DNA of 10,997 nt, taken from assembly GCA_000433135.1 (NCBI GenBank), contig HF991983.1:1-10997 (forward strand). Direction: 5' to 3'. The stretch's first letter is position 1. Every line of letters starts with the position of its first letter. The DNA is from Clostridium sp. CAG:921. Lineage in GTDB: Bacteria > Bacillota > Clostridia > TANB77 > CAG-465. Shown here one piece after another: positions 7,567 through 10,997 of the stretch. A program made the translations under genes and the position numbers. A model generated the notes under the pieces. It was not told where the DNA came from. It saw only the letters and a program-made list of their open reading frames with translations, and did not search any database.

Positions 7567-8505
7567 ATGAAAAATAAGGTGATTATTGGTTTTATTGTAA
7601 TAATTTGTATTATAGCAATTGGTTGTTTTTGTCTTATATTTAATGGTATAAAAAAAGATAATCAACCAATTAACGATGTTGCTACAAATGTTGAAAAAAA
7701 GGCAACAGAGAAAGAAACAACTAAGAATAATAGCGATGTGAAAGATGAAGTTATTGAAAAAGCCGAAAACGTAAGTTTGAATAGTAAGGTTGGAGTAAAT
7801 GTACTTAAAAATTTTAATTTTTCAGAAGTGAATTTTTTCTCTGATTCTTTATATGATGAAATTGACGCAAATGGTTTAAGTGACAAAGCAAAACTTATGT
7901 ATTCGTATTTGTACGCTACATCTAGTGAAAAGTATTTGGACAAGCTTGAATATAATGAAAAGTATCAAACAGATTGTATATCAAGTAGTTCCTTAGAAGA
8001 GGTCGCAAAAAGTATTTTTGGAGATTCAACTAATTTAAAAAATCAAGATATCTTGACAGGAAATGTATATAAATCAGAAGATAATGTTTATCAAAATATA
8101 CCAATTGGATTTGGAGGCGTAAATGCTGAATATAGTTTTGATATCCCTTATCAAATAAAGGAGTATTCGGACAGAGTTGAGGTAAGTTGTGCTAGGGTTT
8201 ACCTTACTGCAGTATTTAATTCAGTATCTGATGAAATCTCAGAAAAAAATGAAGAGACTGAAGATGTTAGTCAAAGTAGTGTGGAGCCAGTTGGAAAAAG
8301 TAGCATAAGTGTATATTCTAATAGAAATAGAAGTAATTTAGTCTTAGAAATTGAGGATGAAGATTTTATTGCTAGTTCTAATCAAGGTGAAATATTACAA
8401 GAATATTTGACTTCAGATAAAATAGATGTAAGTAAATTAAAAATTTGTACTTATGTTTTGAAAAAAGAAGGAGAAAATTATGTAATTAAGTCTATTGAAA
8501 AATAA
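7567..8505 (+). CDS. Unrecognised N-terminally anchored extracytoplasmic protein
   Basis: The protein has 312 residues from ATG 7567, chosen because AGGAGG at 7555-7560 precedes it by 6 bases; an in-frame ATG at 7546 lies inside recO ahead of that site. Residues 5-25 are strongly hydrophobic after a Lys-Asn-Lys start, giving a signal anchor. A16-I-G-C-like sequence ending at C20 could be a lipobox, but hydrophobic residues continue past it. A Lys/Glu/Thr-rich linker spans about 28-65. A mixed region follows at 70-220, then an acidic Ser/Glu-rich stretch (about 220-245), then an ending 'CTYVLKKEGENYVIKSIEK' resembling the last strands of NTF2-like domains; that is weak inference. I do not recognise the family. 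It is the last gene of the era unit and probably acts outside the membrane. Confidence 0.82.
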   Translation: MKNKVIIGFIVIICIIAIGCFCLIFNGIKKDNQPINDVATNVEKKATEKETTKNNSDVKDEVIEKAENVSLNSKVGVNVLKNFNFSEVNFFSDSLYDEIDANGLSDKAKLMYSYLYATSSEKYLDKLEYNEKYQTDCISSSSLEEVAKSIFGDSTNLKNQDILTGNVYKSEDNVYQNIPIGFGGVNAEYSFDIPYQIKEYSDRVEVSCARVYLTAVFNSVSDEISEKNEETEDVSQSSVEPVGKSSISVYSNRNRSNLVLEIEDEDFIASSNQGEILQEYLTSDKIDVSKLKICTYVLKKEGENYVIKSIEK

Positions 8506-8560
8506 AAATATAAATTTTAAAATTTGGCTATATTTTTATTGATTTTTAGGCTTTAGAAGT

Positions 8561-8578
8561 TTTTTACAAAACTAACTC
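8561..8578 (+). repeat. Intergenic repeat motif, copy 3 (single arm)
   Basis: TTTTTACAAAACTAACTC is identical to 1-18 and differs at one base from 5611-5628. No inverted left arm is visible in the 55 bases between the upstream stop codon and this copy. It is followed by a purine-rich AGGGGGAAGGGGAG stretch and then the shared terminator. Unlike the other two copies, it lies between convergent genes rather than before a plus-strand promoter. Confidence 0.6.
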
Positions 8579-8601
8579 AGGGGGAAGGGGAGAAAAATAA
8601 A

Positions 8602-8632
8602 AGAACAAGATATAAAAAATCTTGCTCTTTTT
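8602..8632. terminator. Bidirectional intrinsic terminator between convergent genes
   Basis: A 10-bp stem (8602-8611 with 8619-8628) encloses a 7-base A/T loop. Read on the minus strand, the stem is AGAGCAAGAT with ATCTTGTTCT, fully paired with one G-T wobble and followed by TTTTATTTTTC; this ends glmS right after its stop codon at 8635. Read on the plus strand, the same position is an A-C mismatch, but the stem is followed by TTTTTATTT, so it can also stop transcription from the era unit. Confidence 0.8.
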
Positions 8633-8634
8633 AT

Positions 8635-10485
8635 TTATTCTACTGTTACAGATTTTGCTAAGTTTTTTGGTTTGTCTATGTTACAACCTTTTATTTTCGC
8701 TGTTTCATAGGCTATTAATTGTAGTGATAGGGCTATTAAATTTGATTTTAGTAGTGGATGTAATGTTTTTAATATCAATGTTATGTCATTAAATTTTAAA
8801 TCATACTTTTTAGCAAGTTCTTCTGTGGTTATGAAGATGGTATATGCACCTCTTGATTTTACTTCTTGAACATTGCTAATTGTTTTTAAAATAAGATCTT
8901 CATCTGTTGCAATAGCAATAACGGGCATATCCTCAGTTATAAGTGAAATTGTACCATGCTTTAGTTCACCAGCACTATAAGCTTCAGAATGCATGTAAGA
9001 TATTTCTTTTAATTTTAGTGAACCTTCCATACATAAGTAGTAATCTAAACCTCTACCGATAAAGAATAGATCATTTTTGTCTTTTAATTTGTTAGCAATT
9101 TCTAAGAACTCATTTTTTCTATTAAATACTTCGTCAAATATTTTGGAAATGTCTTTTAAGTTTGAATGTAATAGTTTTAAGTCTAAAGAATCAAGTTCAT
9201 CTTTTCTTCTTAGTTCATTTAAAACTAATGTTGTAAGCATAGCTATTTGTGTTGTGTATCCTTTTGTAGTAGCAACTGCAATTTCTGGACCAGCTGATGT
9301 ATTTAGAGTAATGTTAGCTTCTCTAGAAATTGTAGAAAAGGCAACATTGCAAATTGCAAGTGTTGTTGCACCACAACTCTTTGCAAGTTTTAAAGCAGCA
9401 AGTGAATCGGCAGTCTCACCAGATTGTGATATTATTATAACTAAGGTATCTTTTTTAGGTAATAATTTTTTATACCTATATTCAGACGCAATTTCAACAT
9501 TAGTAGGAATATTTAAATAGCTTTCAAATAAGTATTTGCCTACTAGTCCAGCATGCATTGCACTACCACATGCAACAATGTCTATTTTTGAATACGAAAA
9601 TAGGTTAATTGACTCATAAGTACTGTTTTTGTTTTCAAAAAAAGAATTAAAAATGTTATATATTGCTTGAGGTTGCTCATGCATTTCTTTTAACATAAAA
9701 TGTTCATATCCGTTTTTTTGATAATTTGAAATAGAACAATTAGCAATTTTTTCTTCATAATCTATGGCATTTAGATCATTATTAAATATTTGCACTTTAT
9801 CCTTTGAAACGATCGCGTACTGCATGTCTTTTAATAAAATATATTTATTTGTATATTCTAGAAATGCTGAAATATCAGATGCAATAAAGTTTTCTGTATC
9901 TGAAATTCCTATAAGAAGTGGGCTATCTTTTTTAGCTGCATAAATTGATTTACTGTCATCATCAAAAACTATGCCAAAAGCATAAGATCCTTTGATTTGG
10001 TTACAAGCTTTTGAAATTGCATTAAGTCTAAGTTTTTCCTTAGAATAATTTTGACTATTTTTTTCTAGTTCTATTTGATATAAGTAATCTATAAGACATG
10101 TAGCAACTTCGGTATCGGTTTGTGAGTAAAAAGAAAAGCCTTTTTCTATTAACATATTTTTTAATTGTAGATAATTTTCAATTATTCCATTATGAACAAG
10201 ACTGATTTTTCCATGTCTATGTGGATGAGCATTTTCAGTATTTGGAATACCGTGTGTTGCCCATCTTGTATGACCAATTGCAATATTTGAATTGCTAAAA
10301 TCCTTTTTTTCAAGTAGTGATTCTAGATTTTTTATTCTACCAACAGATTTATACGTATTAAATTTATCATTTTCAAAAATAGCTATTCCTGATGAATCAT
10401 ATCCTCTATATTCTAGATTTTTCAATGCTGATATAACTACATCTTTAGCGCATTTTTTACCAGTGTATCCAACTATTCCACACAT
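8635..10485 (-). CDS. glmS: Glutamine-fructose-6-phosphate aminotransferase (isomerizing)
   Basis: GlmS converts fructose-6-phosphate and glutamine to glucosamine-6-phosphate, the entry step to UDP-GlcNAc for peptidoglycan. The protein has 616 residues, close to the usual 600-610. The N-terminal class II glutaminase begins 'MCGIVGYTG' with Cys2 as nucleophile after Met removal; 'GHTRWATHG' (71-79), 'HNG' (98-100) and 'SQTDTE' (121-126) follow. A linker containing 'GYEHFMLKEMHEQPQAI' (259-275) leads to two sugar-isomerase (SIS) domains: the first with 'ACGSAMHAG' (305-313) and 'SQSGETADS' (353-361), the second with 'FIGRGLDYYLCMEGSLKLKEI' split around 475-495. The C-terminus 'AKSVTVE' is the conserved tail that closes the sugar site. 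AGGAGGTT at 10492-10499 supports the start. It is monocistronic and convergent with the era unit. Confidence 0.97.
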   Translation of the reverse strand: MCGIVGYTGKKCAKDVVISALKNLEYRGYDSSGIAIFENDKFNTYKSVGRIKNLESLLEKKDFSNSNIAIGHTRWATHGIPNTENAHPHRHGKISLVHNGIIENYLQLKNMLIEKGFSFYSQTDTEVATCLIDYLYQIELEKNSQNYSKEKLRLNAISKACNQIKGSYAFGIVFDDDSKSIYAAKKDSPLLIGISDTENFIASDISAFLEYTNKYILLKDMQYAIVSKDKVQIFNNDLNAIDYEEKIANCSISNYQKNGYEHFMLKEMHEQPQAIYNIFNSFFENKNSTYESINLFSYSKIDIVACGSAMHAGLVGKYLFESYLNIPTNVEIASEYRYKKLLPKKDTLVIIISQSGETADSLAALKLAKSCGATTLAICNVAFSTISREANITLNTSAGPEIAVATTKGYTTQIAMLTTLVLNELRRKDELDSLDLKLLHSNLKDISKIFDEVFNRKNEFLEIANKLKDKNDLFFIGRGLDYYLCMEGSLKLKEISYMHSEAYSAGELKHGTISLITEDMPVIAIATDEDLILKTISNVQEVKSRGAYTIFITTEELAKKYDLKFNDITLILKTLHPLLKSNLIALSLQLIAYETAKIKGCNIDKPKNLAKSVTVE

Positions 10486-10561
10486 AACAATAACCTCCTA
10501 AATTACATTTATATTTTTTGATATTTTATTCATTTTATTACAAAATCATTATTAAAATAAC

Positions 10562-10569
10562 TCACCTCC
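10562..10569 (-). promoter_or_regulatory. Orphan Shine-Dalgarno-like site in the glmS leader
   Basis: The minus strand reads GGAGGTGA, a near-perfect anti-16S match, about 75 bases before the glmS ATG. The next ATG on the minus strand is 13 bases beyond the site and opens only Met-Ile-Leu-stop; a GTG inside the site would open 11 codons. No convincing start codon sits at the normal 5-9 base spacing, so a leader peptide is possible but unproven. Confidence 0.35.
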
Positions 10570-10584
10570 AAAACAATTATTTTG
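10569..10584. promoter_or_regulatory. Near-palindrome at the glmS transcription start
   Basis: CAAAACAATTATTTTG is a 16-bp dyad with one mismatched pair (CAAAA arms, AATT centre). It lies just downstream of the expected glmS transcription start near 10586. It could be an operator, or form a weak 5' RNA hairpin (CAAAA with UUUUG) next to the orphan Shine-Dalgarno site. In DNA this A/T-rich, chance is a real alternative. Confidence 0.3.
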
Positions 10585-10592
10585 ATAAAAAA

Positions 10593-10621
10593 ATTATAGT
10601 ATAAACTGTACAAAATGTCAA
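10593..10621 (-). promoter_or_regulatory. Sigma-A promoter for glmS
   Basis: On the minus strand, TTGACA (10621 down to 10616) and TATAAT (10598 down to 10593) are perfect consensus boxes with a 17-base spacer. The expected start is near 10586, giving a leader of about 100 bases before the glmS ATG at 10485. That is shorter than a glmS ribozyme, which needs roughly 150 bases or more. Confidence 0.87.
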
Positions 10622-10734
10622 TGTACTTTTAAACTACGAAAAAATAGAGATATTTAATTATTATATAATATAGTATATGTTTTAAAGCTCTAAAATGTGG
10701 TAGTTGAATTTTAATTAAAAAACAATCATAGCTA

Positions 10735-10763
10735 TTGAAGAAATTTAAAAATTAGGGTATAAT
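10735..10763 (+). promoter_or_regulatory. Sigma-A promoter for the right-hand membrane-protein gene
   Basis: The -35 TTGAAG (10735-10740) and perfect -10 TATAAT (10758-10763) have a 17-base spacer. The expected start near 10770 leaves a leader of about 21 bases, with GGAG at 10779-10782 eight bases before the ATG. It diverges from the glmS promoter, whose -35 box lies about 115 bases away. Confidence 0.75.
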
Positions 10764-10790
10764 TTATATGTAAGTTTTGGAGTTGATTAT

Positions 10791-10997
10791 ATGAAGAAAA
10801 ATAATCCTAGTATTTCTATGGTTATAATCGCTATAATTTTCATTTTGTTTTTTATATTTGTAGGATATATTTGCTTAAGTAACTTATTAAGGCAAGTTTG
10901 GTTTGCAATAAATGGAATTGAAACTGTAGCAACTGTAAGCTTTGTTGAAGAAACATATATTAAAACTTCAGATGCAGAAGATGAATGTGATGAAGTG
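10791..10997 (+). CDS. Partial membrane-anchored protein, truncated by the window edge
   Basis: Sixty-nine codons from ATG 10791 stay open to the end of the window. The N-terminus (MKKNNPS) is followed by a hydrophobic helix at about residues 8-30 (MVIIAIIFILFFIFVGYICL) and then a soluble part including 'GIETVATVSFVEETYIKTS' and a run of acidic residues. A 'xATVxxVEExY' strand after a membrane helix loosely recalls DUF3592-type proteins, but too little is present to assign a family. It has its own promoter and the ribosome site GGAG at 10779-10782, so it is a real gene start rather than a chance frame. The stop codon and full length are outside the window. Confidence 0.7.
   Translation, partial: MKKNNPSISMVIIAIIFILFFIFVGYICLSNLLRQVWFAINGIETVATVSFVEETYIKTSDAEDECDEV

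Larger units (their letters stand above)
10486..10790. other. Divergent intergenic region between glmS and the membrane-protein gene
   Basis: These 305 bases hold no gene that I can support. They contain the glmS ribosome site (10492-10499), a second unused strong Shine-Dalgarno sequence (10562-10569, minus), a near-palindrome (10569-10584), the glmS promoter (10593-10621, minus) and the promoter and ribosome site of the right-hand gene (10735-10782, plus). The central part (about 10622-10734) is nearly all A/T with short self-complementary runs, and I see no further defined element there. No conserved glmS-ribozyme core is recognisable. Confidence 0.75.

Noticed and set aside
8503..8538. A perfect 10-bp inverted repeat (TAAAAATATA with TATATTTTTA) around the stop of the 312-residue gene, enclosing a 12-base palindrome AATTTTAAAATT.
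   Set aside because: All pairs are A-T and no clear T run follows, so it is a poor terminator. In such AT-rich DNA this can arise by chance, and a better bidirectional terminator lies at 8602-8632.
10549..10563. TTATTAAAATAACTC upstream of glmS, similar to the dispersed motif TTTATAAAACTAACTC.
   Set aside because: It needs a one-base gap and several mismatches in A/T sequence, so I do not count it as another copy.
10641..10700. A/T-rich dyads (ATTATATAAT at 10660-10669; CTTTTAAAC with GTTTTAAAG) in the divergent intergenic region.
   Set aside because: They are short, imperfect and made almost only of A and T, with no supporting promoter alignment.

Overview
The window is AT-rich DNA from a low-GC Bacillota (Firmicutes), most likely a Clostridia member. 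The signs are strong GGAGG-type Shine-Dalgarno sites, consensus sigma-A promoters, the GatCAB amidotransferase, the era-yqzL-recO order typical of Bacillota, and the standard code (Trp encoded by TGG, no in-frame TGA). All ten complete genes end in TAA or TAG. I do not name a species. The content is mainly conserved housekeeping genes. I see no phage, CRISPR, insertion-sequence or defence genes.

Positions 1-5555 look like one transcription unit: a perfect-spacing promoter (19-47), gatC, gatA, proS, gatB, a small anchored or lipoprotein gene (5041-5523), and an intrinsic terminator (5529-5555). Gene gaps are 0-17 bases and each gene has its own Shine-Dalgarno site. GatCAB amidates mischarged Glu-tRNA(Gln) and/or Asp-tRNA(Asn), and ProS charges tRNA(Pro), so the unit serves aminoacyl-tRNA supply. 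The unusual point is proS placed between gatA and gatB.

Positions 5556-5667 hold a 73-bp inverted-repeat element with 17-bp arms, followed by an extended -10 promoter. A second unit follows: era (ribosome-assembly GTPase), a short yqzL-like gene, recO (recombination mediator) and an unrecognised membrane-anchored protein (7567-8505). It ends in a bidirectional terminator (8602-8632) shared with the convergent glmS gene.

glmS (8635-10485, minus strand) makes glucosamine-6-phosphate for cell-wall precursors. It has its own consensus promoter and a leader of about 100 bases, with no room for a glmS ribozyme and no recognisable ribozyme sequence. A divergent promoter (10735-10763) then drives a membrane-protein gene that runs off the right edge.

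The main signal not explained by genes is a dispersed intergenic motif, TTTTTAYAAAACTAACTC, present at 1-18, 5611-5628 and 8561-8578, plus an inverted copy at 5556-5572 that makes the central copy a hairpin or MITE-like element. Two of the copies lie directly upstream of the promoters of the two main operons.
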